Below are positions 52,786-61,871 of a DNA stretch of 64,000 nt, piece after piece. Each line of letters starts with the position of its first letter. The first letter of the stretch is position 1. Source of the DNA: Tidjanibacter sp. Its GTDB lineage: Bacteria; Bacteroidota; Bacteroidia; Bacteroidales; Rikenellaceae. A model generated the notes under the pieces. The model did no database searches. It had not been told where the DNA came from and worked only from the letters and a program-made list of their open reading frames with translations. The translations under genes were made by a program, and so were the position numbers. The stretch spans positions 1 to 64,000 of the forward strand of contig JAGBFH010000008.1 in assembly GCA_017936605.1 (NCBI GenBank), given 5' to 3'.

Positions 52786-55700
52786 TTAGAACGAGAACTC
52801 AACACCGAGAGTGTACTGACGGGTGCCGGGGTAAGTACCCTGCGAACCGTTCGAGAAATACTCGGGGTCAAAACCACGATAACCGGAGAAAGTAAGGAGG
52901 TTACGACCGATTGCATATACCCTTGCGCCCTGGATGAATGCACCATTACCGAAGAGGCTGCTGGGGATGTTGTAAGAGATAGTGAGGTTCTTCAGACGCA
53001 AGAAGGCTGCGTTCGAATAAGCGGTATCATCTAACTGGAAGGTGGTACCTGCCTTGGGAACATCGGTAACATCACCGGGCTCCTGCCACAGATTCAGCAG
53101 ACGACGCTCATAGCGTGCGCCACCAAGCAAACCGTTCAAGTTCGAAGTGTAGAACAACTCATTGAGCCACATCCAGCGGTCACCTACCCACGAGAAGTCG
53201 GCGCTCACCTGGAGGTTGCCAATCATAAGGTTGGTACCAAAGCCACCCGACCAGTCGGCGATGTAGCTCTTACCATACCAGTGGTTGAAGCTATCGGACC
53301 ACTGTTTGGTCTTGTTACCATCCATATCGTACCACATTGGGTTACCATCGCGAGGATCAACACCTGCGAAGATACCACCGGTGAACTCACCCATCGAGTG
53401 ACCTACAGCATAACGAAGACCGGTAGCACCGTCTACATAGTCGGTAGTGTCGCCGTAGAGGGCGAGAATCTTATTGCGGTTGTAAGCGATGTTGCCGTAA
53501 ACGGTCCAGAGGATATTCTGGGTCTGAACGAGGTCATAGCTCATCTGGAGCTCGAAACCACGGTTACGCATCTCACCCACATTACCCATACCCGAGGCAA
53601 AACCAGTGGTTGCCGAGTAAGGAATCTCCATAAGCATATTGGTGGTCAGACGGTTGTAGAAGTCGAACTCTACGCTCATACGGTTGAACATACGAGCCGC
53701 GAAACCGATATTCAGAGTCTTCAGAGTCTCCCAAGTCAGACCAGCGTTCGAAGGCTGTGCGATACCGGTACCGGTCTGGCCGTTGTACTCAGCGCCCGAG
53801 CCGATAAGACCAAGAGCTGCATAGGAGCCCAGAGCAGTCGAGTTACCGGTAGTACCGTAGCTGGCTTTCACGCGAAGGTCGTTGATGTAGTCGTAGGCGA
53901 GCATAAACTCCTCGGCCTTAACATTCCACATACCACCCAAGCTCCAGAAGGTACCCCAACGAACATCGGCACCGAACATCGAAGCACCATCACGACGAAT
54001 CGAAGCGTCAAGGTGGTACTTGTTGTCGTAGTTGTAGGATGCACGAGCGAATATCGAGTTACGAGCCTCGTCAACCATCGAGTTGCTGGTGAGGGCGAAG
54101 GTATCCGACAAACCTGCGCTCAGCATAGTCACACGGTCGTCGGTAAGGCCTGCAATCTGAACGCCGAAGCCCTCGCTATTGGCCACCTGAGCCTCCTGAC
54201 CAACCAGCAGAACTACATTGTGGATATCGTCTACCGAGAATTTATACTCGGCGGTGTTGGTCGAAGTGAGCTGATAGTAGCGGCTGTAGGACTCTGCCCT
54301 CTGACCATTACCAACAGCACCGTGGAACGAAGGCATCCTCCAACCGCTGCTGCGACCAATCGAACCATCAATTGCCTGAACTGCTTTCAGAGTAAGACCC
54401 TCAATGGGTTTAATCTCCTCGTAGATGTTACCCGACAAGCGGAGAGTGTTACCGGTCGAGGGGAATTTCTCATAGTAGTAGTAGGGGTTGTAGTACTCGG
54501 TAGCAAAACCATCATCAGCGGTGAAGTTCCACAACTCCTCATCGAAATCGAAACCATCGAATTGGGTCCTTGCCTCGTCGAGATAGATGTTCTTGTAAGG
54601 AGCATTGTAGGGAGCCTGACCGTAAACCAGGTTACCAACCGACCAAACGGTCCAACCGGTGTTGGTCCTCTCATACTCCGAGTAGCTCATATTTACATTG
54701 GCACCCATCTTGAGCCAGGGTTTAACCTGAGCGTCTACATTGGTACGGAACGAGTAGCGAGTGTTGCCCGAACGGGGAGCAATACCCTCGGTATCCATAT
54801 AACCTGCCGAGAGGTAGTAGTTGATACCGTTCGACGAACCGGTTACCGAGATGTCGGCGCTGTTTACGGGAGCGTTGCTCTGGTAAGCGTAGCCTTTCCA
54901 GTCGAAGGTAAAGTTATTATCCTCTACCCATCTCTTCTTCGAGAGCCATTTCTCGGCGTTGGGGCCGTTAACGGTCAAGTTGGGGAAGAGAAGCTCCTCA
55001 AATGCCATCTGCTCGGGACCGCTCATCAGCTCAAATGCCTTATTCTCAACAATTCTCGAGAAACCAGTCTGCATACGCACCTGAACGAGCGACTTGGCAG
55101 CCGAACCCTTCTTGGTAGTCACATACATAACACCATTTGCAGCCTGCGAACCATAGATTGCGGTCGACGATGCATCCTTGAGCAGAACCACACTCTCGAT
55201 ATCGTTGGAGTTCAGCGAGTTGAGAACTGCCGCCGATACGGGCGAACCATCAAGGATAATCAGAGGAGTGGTATCACCATTGAAGGTCGAAGCACCACGC
55301 ATCATCATTGTCGAACTGGCAGTAGGCTCACCCGACGAGGTAAACACCTGCAGACCGGGAATCTTACCCTGAAGTACATCGGCCACATTGGCAACGGGAG
55401 TACTTGCAACCTTGTCACCCTTCACGCTCGATACCGAACCTACAAGCGACTTGGCAGCTACACCCGAACCGTAGCCAACGACAACCAGCTCCTCCATCTC
55501 GTGAGCGTCTGTCTTCATGACTACATTAATGGTAGTGCGGCCAGCAACTGCAATGGTCTGAGTTGCATAACCTACATACGAAAACTCCAAAGTAGCATCC
55601 TTTGCCGCTTTGACCTCGTACTCACCACTAACATCAGTGATCGTTGCCACTGTTGTACCGACTACCGAAACAGTCGCGCCGATTACGGGAGCACCCGACT

Positions 55701-55794
55701 CGTCGCTAACCGTACCAGTAATTCGCTGACCTTGAGCCATAGCGCTAACGCAAAGCATCAAGACTGCAAAAATTGATAGTACAATTTTTCTCAT
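52786..55794 (-). CDS. SusC/RagA-family TonB-dependent outer-membrane transporter
   Basis: 1002 residues. Signal peptide (MRKIVLSIFAVLMLCVSAMA), a carboxypeptidase-regulatory-like domain (about 22-95; GTVSDESGAPVIGATVSVVGT read as SDESGAPVIGATVSV), TonB box EELVVVGYG (about 99-107), plug domain with the LQGKIPGLQV and RGASTFNG motifs, and a large barrel ending VEFSF. It imports its ligand with SusD using TonB energy. There is no N-terminal signalling (STN) domain and no adjacent anti-sigma or hybrid sensor gene, so local ECF control is unlikely. The upstream 700 bp are noncoding. Confidence 0.96.
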   Translation of the reverse strand: MRKIVLSIFAVLMLCVSAMAQGQRITGTVSDESGAPVIGATVSVVGTTVATITDVSGEYEVKAAKDATLEFSYVGYATQTIAVAGRTTINVVMKTDAHEMEELVVVGYGSGVAAKSLVGSVSSVKGDKVASTPVANVADVLQGKIPGLQVFTSSGEPTASSTMMMRGASTFNGDTTPLIILDGSPVSAAVLNSLNSNDIESVVLLKDASSTAIYGSQAANGVMYVTTKKGSAAKSLVQVRMQTGFSRIVENKAFELMSGPEQMAFEELLFPNLTVNGPNAEKWLSKKRWVEDNNFTFDWKGYAYQSNAPVNSADISVTGSSNGINYYLSAGYMDTEGIAPRSGNTRYSFRTNVDAQVKPWLKMGANVNMSYSEYERTNTGWTVWSVGNLVYGQAPYNAPYKNIYLDEARTQFDGFDFDEELWNFTADDGFATEYYNPYYYYEKFPSTGNTLRLSGNIYEEIKPIEGLTLKAVQAIDGSIGRSSGWRMPSFHGAVGNGQRAESYSRYYQLTSTNTAEYKFSVDDIHNVVLLVGQEAQVANSEGFGVQIAGLTDDRVTMLSAGLSDTFALTSNSMVDEARNSIFARASYNYDNKYHLDASIRRDGASMFGADVRWGTFWSLGGMWNVKAEEFMLAYDYINDLRVKASYGTTGNSTALGSYAALGLIGSGAEYNGQTGTGIAQPSNAGLTWETLKTLNIGFAARMFNRMSVEFDFYNRLTTNMLMEIPYSATTGFASGMGNVGEMRNRGFELQMSYDLVQTQNILWTVYGNIAYNRNKILALYGDTTDYVDGATGLRYAVGHSMGEFTGGIFAGVDPRDGNPMWYDMDGNKTKQWSDSFNHWYGKSYIADWSGGFGTNLMIGNLQVSADFSWVGDRWMWLNELFYTSNLNGLLGGARYERRLLNLWQEPGDVTDVPKAGTTFQLDDTAYSNAAFLRLKNLTISYNIPSSLFGNGAFIQGARVYAIGRNLLTFSGYRGFDPEYFSNGSQGTYPGTRQYTLGVEFSF

Positions 55795-56220
55795 ACGATT
55801 GATTTTTTAGTTTGTTAATAAAGTTGTTATAGTTAGTTTCTTTTCTCGTGTTTGACAGCCTCATCTCATTCGGGACCCTCCCGACAACTGTCTTACATCT
55901 ATCTATTATCTCTTTTCTTCCAGTTTCCTCCAATCTATTAAGTTTGTCCTACGCACCCCTCTAAGCCTCATCCGCCACACCGCCGCTCAAAAAACACCGC
56001 CATTGCAACTGCGACATTATCAGGGCATTAGTGGCCACAATGCGCGCGAGAGGTTTTCAGGGAGCACATTTTAGAGTGTAAAATTACACAATTAATCTCA
56101 AAAAACAAAACTTTTCCAAAAATTAATTCCTAAAAAACTATTAACAATCCCGAAGCAACCCACCACCCTCTGCAATACAAAATAATATACGCGCGCGTAA
56201 AAAGCGAGAGCAGGAACAAG
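55795..56220. other. Noncoding 5' flank of susC
   Basis: About 425 bp with no gene. The near part is T-rich on the plus strand. No clean TTTG/TAnnTTTG promoter for susC was found on the minus strand. GGGACCCTCCCGACAACTGTC near 55879-55899 has a short inverted GGGA/TCCC. It may be a long leader with an unseen promoter. Confidence 0.5.
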
Positions 56221-56370
56221 GGGGAATGGGAGGAATGGGAGAAATGAGAGAAATGAGAGAAATGGGAGGAATGGGAGTTTAGGGAGTTTAGGGACTTTAA
56301 GGACTTTAAGGACTTTAAGGACTTTAAGGACCTTAACGACCTTAACGACCTTAATGACCTTAATGAATTT
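56221..56370. repeat. 9-bp tandem array (longest), susC-tkt spacer
   Basis: About 16 units in a 9-bp period that change along the array: GGGAGGAAT, GGGAGAAAT, GAGAGAAAT, GGGAGGAAT, then GGGAGTTTA, GGGACTTTA, AGGACTTTA (several), AGGACCTTA, ACGACCTTA (two), ATGACCTTA (two). Followed at 56398-56445 by TTTTCAATT/TTTTGAATT tracts. No ORF. Confidence 0.92.
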
Positions 56371-56422
56371 AGCGCCACCTCCCCACCCTCCCTCAAACAA
56401 TTTTCAATTTTCAATTTTGAAT

Positions 56423-56453
56423 TTTCAATTTTGAATTTTGAATTGTATATTTG
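56423..56453 (+). promoter_or_regulatory. Promoter of tkt
   Basis: TTTC (56423-56426), 19 nt, TATATTTG (56446-56453), one mismatch in the -33 element. The -33 element lies inside the TTTTCAATT repeat tract. Leader about 55 nt. Confidence 0.65.
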
Positions 56454-56513
56454 TGGATTCATTGAACCGTAACGGCGAAAAACTATATACAAACACATAA
56501 ATCTAAACTCTCT

Positions 56514-58538
56514 ATGAACAACAACCTTTCTCGTCTGGCAGCCGACAACATCCGCATCCTCGCCCTCTCAATGGTTGAGAAGGCCAAATCGGGTCACCCC
56601 GGAGGTGCTATGGGTGGTGCCGACTTCATCAATGTACTCTACTCGGAGTTCCTGCGCTACGACCCCGACAACTACGCCTACCCCTTCCGCGATAGGCTCT
56701 TCCTTGACCCAGGTCATATGTCGCCTATGCTCTATGGTGTCCTGGCGCTGGCCGACATTATGCCTCTCGAGGAGCTCAAGTCGTTCCGTCAGTGGGGCAG
56801 CGTAACCCCCGGCCACCCCGAGAGGGACCTCACACACGCCATTGAGAACACCTCGGGCCCCCTCGGTCAGGGTCACGCAATGGCCGTAGGTGCCGCTATG
56901 GCAGAGCGTTTCTTGGCCGCAAGGTTCGGAGAGTGGACCGCCCACAAGACCTATGTCTTCATCTCCGACGGCGCAGTCGAGGAGGAGATTTCGCAGGGCG
57001 TTGGCCGCATCGCAGGTCACCTCGGTCTGGCCAACCTCATTATGTTCTACGACTCAAACAACATCCAGCTCTCGACCACCGTGGAGGATGTTGACACAGA
57101 GGATATTGCAGCCAAATACAAGGCTTGGAACTGGAATGTTCTCGAGTGCAACGGCAACTCCGCCGAGGAGATTCGCACAGCCCTCCGCGAGGCCCTCAAG
57201 GAGAGCGAGAGACCCACGCTTATTATTGGTAAAACCGTGATGGGTCTTGGTGCTCGCGATGCCGAGGGTGGCAGCTTCGAGAACAAGATTTCGACCCACG
57301 GTCAGCCCATCTCGGCAGCGGGTGCCGACCCCAAACGCTCAATCGAGAACTTGGGCGGCAACCCCGAGGAGCCCTTCGTAATCTTCCCCGAGGTGAAGGC
57401 CCTCTATGAGGCCCGTCGTGAGGAGCTCCGCAAGTGGGCCGCCGAGCGCAAAGAGGTCGAGAAAAAGTGGCGTGAGGAGAATCCCGAACTCGCTGCCAAA
57501 TTGGACCTCTTCCTGAGCGGTAAGACTCCCGAGATTGACTACTCGAAGATTGAGATTGCAGCAGGCTCGGCCACCCGTAATGCTTCGGCAACGGTGCTCG
57601 GCGCCTATGCACAACAGATTGAGAATATGGTAGTTGCTTCGGCCGACCTGAGCAACTCCGACAAGACCGACGGCTACCTCAAGAAGACCCACGCCTTCGC
57701 CAAGGGCGACTGGAGCGGCAAGTTCTTCCAGGCGGGCGTTTCGGAGCTCACTATGGCTTGTATTATGAACGGTATGGCACTCCACGGCGGTATCATCCCC
57801 GCGTGCGGCACCTTCTTCGTATTCTCGGACTATATGAAGCCCGCCGTAAGGCTCGCAGCCCTTATGCGTGCGCATGTCATCTATATCTGGTCCCACGACT
57901 CGTTCCGCGTGGGCGAGGATGGCCCCACCCATCAGCCCATCGAGCACGAGGCACAGATTCGCCTTATGGAGCACCTGAAGAACCACAACGGCGAGCGCAG
58001 TATGCTCGTTCTGCGTCCTGCCGATGGCGCGGAGACTGTGGAGGCCTGGAAGCTCGCAATGGCCGACGAGAGGCCCGTGGCACTCATCACCTCGCGTCAG
58101 AACATCAAGGACCTGCCCGCCGCAAGTGGCGACCGCAGGGCCGAGGCCGAGCAGGCAGCCAAGGGTGGCTACATCGTCTGCGACACCGAGAATCCCAAGG
58201 CTGTGCTGATTGCCAGCGGTAGTGAGGTTTCGACCCTTGTGGAGGGTGCCGAACTGCTTGCCGCAGAGGGCATTGGCGTGCGCATCGTGAGCGTTCCCAG
58301 CGAGGGTCTGTTCCGCGACCAGTCGAAGGAGTATCAGCAGAGCGTGCTGCCCGCAGGTCTGCCCCGCTATGGTATGACCGCAGGTCTGCCTGTAACCCTC
58401 GAGGGGCTTGTGGGCGAGAACGGCAGGATTCACGGCGTGGACCACTTCGGCTACTCGGCCCCCTACAAAGTGCTCGACGAGAAATTCGGCTTCAATGGCG
58501 CAACCGTCGCCGCCGAGGTTAAGGAGTTGCTTGGTTAG
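56514..58538 (+). CDS. tkt: Transketolase
   Basis: Thiamine-diphosphate enzyme of the pentose phosphate pathway that moves two-carbon units between sugars. 674 residues, full length. GHPGGAMGGADFI opens the substrate site; the TPP motif appears as SDGAVEEEIS followed by NN (SNNIQLS) rather than the usual GDG; pyrimidine domain with EDGPTHQPIEH (about 459-469); C-terminal domain from about 550. The SDG variant keeps the Asp and Gly that hold Mg-TPP. It is monocistronic, with a strong terminator. Confidence 0.96.
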   Translation: MNNNLSRLAADNIRILALSMVEKAKSGHPGGAMGGADFINVLYSEFLRYDPDNYAYPFRDRLFLDPGHMSPMLYGVLALADIMPLEELKSFRQWGSVTPGHPERDLTHAIENTSGPLGQGHAMAVGAAMAERFLAARFGEWTAHKTYVFISDGAVEEEISQGVGRIAGHLGLANLIMFYDSNNIQLSTTVEDVDTEDIAAKYKAWNWNVLECNGNSAEEIRTALREALKESERPTLIIGKTVMGLGARDAEGGSFENKISTHGQPISAAGADPKRSIENLGGNPEEPFVIFPEVKALYEARREELRKWAAERKEVEKKWREENPELAAKLDLFLSGKTPEIDYSKIEIAAGSATRNASATVLGAYAQQIENMVVASADLSNSDKTDGYLKKTHAFAKGDWSGKFFQAGVSELTMACIMNGMALHGGIIPACGTFFVFSDYMKPAVRLAALMRAHVIYIWSHDSFRVGEDGPTHQPIEHEAQIRLMEHLKNHNGERSMLVLRPADGAETVEAWKLAMADERPVALITSRQNIKDLPAASGDRRAEAEQAAKGGYIVCDTENPKAVLIASGSEVSTLVEGAELLAAEGIGVRIVSVPSEGLFRDQSKEYQQSVLPAGLPRYGMTAGLPVTLEGLVGENGRIHGVDHFGYSAPYKVLDEKFGFNGATVAAEVKELLG

Positions 58539-58557
58539 TTTCACAACCTCCAAGCAC

Positions 58558-58594
58558 AAAAAGAGGAGTGTCCCGAAAGGCACTCCTCTTTTTT
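58558..58594. terminator. Bidirectional intrinsic terminator
   Basis: Stem AAAAAGAGGAGTG / CACTCCTCTTTTT with a 10-nt loop between the convergent tkt and BACON/BspA lipoprotein genes. Confidence 0.9.
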
Positions 58595-58613
58595 ATCACC
58601 CAACCTCTCGCCA

Positions 58614-60890
58614 CTAATAGGCAACGAGAGTCACATAATAGCCGAGATAGGTTTCCCTCTTGGCGCTAAAGTTCTCATAGTAGACAGCAGGGCAATAGAC
58701 GGTTGCTGTCGTATCGCCACACCAAGGGTACTCCTCACCTTCCGCAAATTCGGGGCAATCACCCTTAAAGTAGATGGTATCGGAGCTTTCATCGGCAAAT
58801 ACACCTCCCATTACCTTAACACTCGCAGGGATGGTTAAAGTGGTAGTTTCATTGTGCGCCAACGATGAACAAATCACCTCTGTACCCTCGTTAAGAATAA
58901 TCGAAGTGATATTTTTGCAGGCCAAAAACACATTGGATTCAATAGTCTTAACCGTGCCCGGGATATTTATCTCCGTCAGTGACGGACACCAAGCAAAACA
59001 GCCGTTTTGAATAGTCTCAATATTGGCAAAATCGATAGTGGTGAGTTTATCACAATAGTGGAGAGTCTCCTCGCCCGTAGATGTAAAGTGGTCGGGGAAG
59101 GTGAAGTGTTCCAGAGCGTCGCAGTCTGTAAACACACCCGTGCCAATCCAATTAGTCGTTGTGGGCTTAATCTCAATATCGGTGAGCGAAATACAGTGCG
59201 AAAAAGCATTATGATCAATGGTTTCGGCCGCAATGACCACTTTTTTCAGACCCTCACACTGGTGGAATGCACCGCCACCCACATACTTAACTGTGGCGGG
59301 TACTTCGAGTTCCTCCAAAGCCATACAAGCCGAGAAGGCGGATGAACCGATACTCTCCAAGCCACCCCACTCGATGGACGAGAGAGCATAGTTGGCATAG
59401 AAAGCGCCCACTTCAATGCTCTTCATAGTGGAGGGGAACTTGACACTCTCTACCGCGGTTGCGTTGTTGAATACATAACTACCACTGATGCTCTCCACAC
59501 CCTCCTCAAAGACTACCGTTTTGAGATTCTTACACTCGCGGAAGGCGTAGGCGCCCGTGATGTCCTTAATGTGTCCGGGAATAACAAGGTCCACAAAGCC
59601 GGCCTTGTAGAATGCTTTGTAGGGGATGTCGGCGAGTTTACCCCAATCGAAACTTGTGAGTTTCTCGCACTCTGCAAAGGACTCCGAACCTATTTCGGTA
59701 ATGCCCGGAGCGACGAATGTTTCAAGCCTTGTACACTTGTAGAAGCCCTTTTGACCAATCTTGGTGACACTCTCGGGGAGTATAATCTTGGTACAACGGT
59801 CGTCGTAGTCCCAACCACCATCCTTCACCTCTGTCACATCGCCTTCAAAGGTGATGATGCCGAGTTTCTCTTCCCAATAATAGACATTCGACACAATCTT
59901 CTGGTCGAAGCTACTATCGTCAACATAGGGAGTCTCGCCATAGCCCCAGGTGGAGTACCAAATCTGGTTGTTGGGAGGCGATGCGGGCCTTTCGGGCCTA
60001 CCCTCCTGCCTAACGGTAACTTCCACTCTTGCATTATAGGTGGTATTTTGAAAAATAATCTGTCCTTCACGAGGGATGCTCGTTGGGTTTTCGGACACGG
60101 TGAAGTGTCTGCCAAGGTAGTTTTCATTCTTGAACGCAATCCAGTCACAACCATCACTATAGGTGGTGTCGAACTCGACATTACCGCCAACCGACAGAGT
60201 AATCTCCTGCTCGGTGAAATCGACCTCCACAAGCTCGGGAGTGACCTCAAGATAGACCTCACCAGCCGCCTGACGAATGGTCACATCCTTCACATCGGCA
60301 CCCTTGGTGAGAGTCACCACACACTCCCTTGTTACGGGATCATTGTTGCATAACACCTCTATCTCCACACCACAGAAGCTCATATCCTCACTCTCGCCTG
60401 CTCTAATCCACAGCCATTCGTGGCTGTAGTCGTAGCTCCATTCGAGCCCCTCAAGCGTCTCGGCAGGGATGGGAATCTGAATGTGGGCACCCTCGGCAGG
60501 GACCTCATAGAGCGATTGGAGCGCACCAAAGGGCCCTTTGTCGGCAGCCAACTGCGTTACAGTGACCTTCTCGCACTTCTCGCCCATTGTGAAAGAGATT
60601 TCCGCACTTCGCAACTCTCCCTCATTGGCTGTTGCAGTTACGCCAACGGTGGCATCACCCTCACCTTCGTATACCGAAAGTGTACACCACTCGCCCACCA
60701 CCGTAGCACTCCAGGCCGAAGTGGCGGTAATAGTCAGCTCCACGGAGCCGCCCGCGGCATCGAAGGCAACATTGTGGCTGCTGAGTGTAAGTTTCTGCTC
60801 ACCGGGAGTTACCTCCTCTGGCTTATCTTCCTGACAACCATACGCCAGGATAAGTGCCATAATTCCAAAGAGAGTCAAAAAGCGTTTCAT
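58614..60890 (-). CDS. BACON and BspA-like LRR surface lipoprotein
   Basis: 758 residues from the ATG at 60890 (MKRFLTLFG). Lipobox LAYGC (Cys19). Then a BACON domain (about 33-115; AAGGSVELTITATSAWS read as GGSVELTITATSAW), a second beta domain (about 118-210), a third BACON-like domain (about 215-300, ending VRQEG), the NQIWYSTWGYGETPYV joint, and about 13 BspA-type LRRs. BACON domains bind glycans or mucin; BspA LRRs bind proteins. A GTG at 60914 is rejected because it lies on the -7 element. A second ATG at 60896 is also possible. Confidence 0.88.
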   Translation of the reverse strand: MKRFLTLFGIMALILAYGCQEDKPEEVTPGEQKLTLSSHNVAFDAAGGSVELTITATSAWSATVVGEWCTLSVYEGEGDATVGVTATANEGELRSAEISFTMGEKCEKVTVTQLAADKGPFGALQSLYEVPAEGAHIQIPIPAETLEGLEWSYDYSHEWLWIRAGESEDMSFCGVEIEVLCNNDPVTRECVVTLTKGADVKDVTIRQAAGEVYLEVTPELVEVDFTEQEITLSVGGNVEFDTTYSDGCDWIAFKNENYLGRHFTVSENPTSIPREGQIIFQNTTYNARVEVTVRQEGRPERPASPPNNQIWYSTWGYGETPYVDDSSFDQKIVSNVYYWEEKLGIITFEGDVTEVKDGGWDYDDRCTKIILPESVTKIGQKGFYKCTRLETFVAPGITEIGSESFAECEKLTSFDWGKLADIPYKAFYKAGFVDLVIPGHIKDITGAYAFRECKNLKTVVFEEGVESISGSYVFNNATAVESVKFPSTMKSIEVGAFYANYALSSIEWGGLESIGSSAFSACMALEELEVPATVKYVGGGAFHQCEGLKKVVIAAETIDHNAFSHCISLTDIEIKPTTTNWIGTGVFTDCDALEHFTFPDHFTSTGEETLHYCDKLTTIDFANIETIQNGCFAWCPSLTEINIPGTVKTIESNVFLACKNITSIILNEGTEVICSSLAHNETTTLTIPASVKVMGGVFADESSDTIYFKGDCPEFAEGEEYPWCGDTTATVYCPAVYYENFSAKRETYLGYYVTLVAY

Positions 60891-60913
60891 AGGCATTAGA
60901 TTATTAATTTTCA

Positions 60914-60943
60914 CAAAGATACAATTTAAAATCGAAAAACAAA
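60914..60943 (-). promoter_or_regulatory. Promoter of BACON/BspA lipoprotein gene
   Basis: Minus strand TTTG (60940-60943), 18 nt, TATCTTTG (60914-60921). The predicted transcript starts near 60907, giving a leader of less than 20 nt. Confidence 0.68.
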
Positions 60944-61051
60944 AGTTTTTGTTTCAGCAGGTAGCAACGAGTCGGAAACTTATGGGTTGTTGGTATCACT
61001 CGGAGTTCGGGCTCTCAGCGCTCAAGAAATAATAAAATTTGCAACTGGAAT

Positions 61052-61081
61052 TTTGAATTATGCATTTTATTCGTATATTTG
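61052..61081 (+). promoter_or_regulatory. Promoter of rpmB-rpmG operon
   Basis: TTTG (61052-61055), 18 nt, TATATTTG (61074-61081). Leader of about 45 nt, AT-rich, before rpmB. Confidence 0.72.
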
Positions 61082-61131
61082 CGGGCCTATTTTAGGCGCA
61101 GAATAATAACTTTTTAATTAACTTATTGTAA

Positions 61132-61368
61132 ATGAGCAAGATTTGCGAAATCACCGGTAAAACTGCACAGTCGGGAAACAATGTTTCTCACTCGAACAGG
61201 CGCACCAAACGCAAATTCAATCTTAATTTGAAGACAAAGCGTTTCTGGAGCGAGGAGGAGAACCGCTGGATTACCCTCAAAGTAACCGCAGCTGGTATCA
61301 AAACCATCAACAAAAAAGGTCTGGATGCAGCACTCAAAGAGGCTAAAGCACCCGCAAAAATTCACTAA
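61132..61368 (+). CDS. rpmB: Ribosomal protein bL28
   Basis: 78 residues, basic. [21 protein letters not shown] is the typical bL28 start (read as KICEITGK and [13 protein letters not shown]), with [15 protein letters not shown] in the middle. Component of the large ribosomal subunit. First of three small genes (25 nt to rpmG). Confidence 0.96.
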   Translation: MSKICEITGKTAQSGNNVSHSNRRTKRKFNLNLKTKRFWSEEENRWITLKVTAAGIKTINKKGLDAALKEAKAPAKIH

Positions 61369-61393
61369 TCTTTTTTTAACAAAGTAAAAAAGT

Positions 61394-61582
61394 ATGGCAA
61401 AAAAAGGTAAAGGTAACCGAGTACAGGTCATTCTCGAGTGTACCGAGCAGAAGGCTAGCGGTGTTCCCGGTATGAGCCGTTACATCACTACCAAAAACAA
61501 AAAGAACACACCCGACCGTATGGAGCGTAAGAAATACAATCCTTACTTGAAGAGGGTAACTATCCACCGTGAGATTAAATAA
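61394..61582 (+). CDS. rpmG: Ribosomal protein bL33
   Basis: 62 residues. [30 protein letters not shown] (read as [17 protein letters not shown]-like [12 protein letters not shown]) and the final HREIK identify bL33. It has the Cys-poor form without the zinc ribbon. The stop overlaps the Shine-Dalgarno-like AAGGAGG of the next gene. Confidence 0.95.
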   Translation: MAKKGKGNRVQVILECTEQKASGVPGMSRYITTKNKKNTPDRMERKKYNPYLKRVTIHREIK

Positions 61583-61587
61583 GGAGG
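61581..61587 (+). promoter_or_regulatory. Strong Shine-Dalgarno site
   Basis: AAGGAGG, 9 nt before the ATG at 61597, overlapping the rpmG stop codon (61580-61582). Most other genes in this window show no such site. Confidence 0.75.
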
Positions 61588-61596
61588 AAAAGAACT

Positions 61597-61755
61597 ATGG
61601 CAAAGAAAGTAGTTGCAACACTTAAGAAAGAGGGTGCAAACAAGGGTTTTACCAAATGCATCAAAATGGTTAAATCGGAGAAGACCGGTGCCTACATTTT
61701 CAAAACCGATGTAGTTCCCACCGAGGAGGTTAAGGAGTTCTTCAACAAAAAATAA
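61597..61755 (+). CDS. DUF4295 small basic protein (probable Bacteroidota ribosomal protein bL38)
   Basis: 52 residues, Lys-rich: MAKKVVATLKKEGANKGFTK start and EEVKEFFNKK end. It matches the DUF4295 family that follows rpmG in Bacteroidota; I believe this corresponds to bL38, the extra large-subunit protein seen in a Flavobacterium ribosome structure, but I recall this from memory. It is 14 nt after rpmG with a strong Shine-Dalgarno site. Terminator at 61807-61846. Confidence 0.85.
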   Translation: MAKKVVATLKKEGANKGFTKCIKMVKSEKTGAYIFKTDVVPTEEVKEFFNKK

Positions 61756-61806
61756 GACCCAACAACCAACCGAAAAAACCAAAGTATTCTGGCCAACACG
61801 GGCCAC

Positions 61807-61846
61807 AATACAAAAGGCGTTCCAAAGATGGAGCGCCTTTTGTATT
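61807..61846. terminator. Bidirectional intrinsic terminator
   Basis: Arms 61807-61824 and 61829-61846 (AATACAAAAGGCG... / ...CGCCTTTTGTATT) with a short loop AAGA, between the ribosomal operon and the CPBP gene. Confidence 0.9.
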
Positions 61847-61871
61847 TCTATCGGCTTCTGAGTGCCAACCG

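Noticed and set aside
53281..55776. Plus-strand 831-aa frame opposite susC
   Set aside because: Antisense shadow of the susC gene, which has signal peptide, TonB box, plug and barrel in the other strand.
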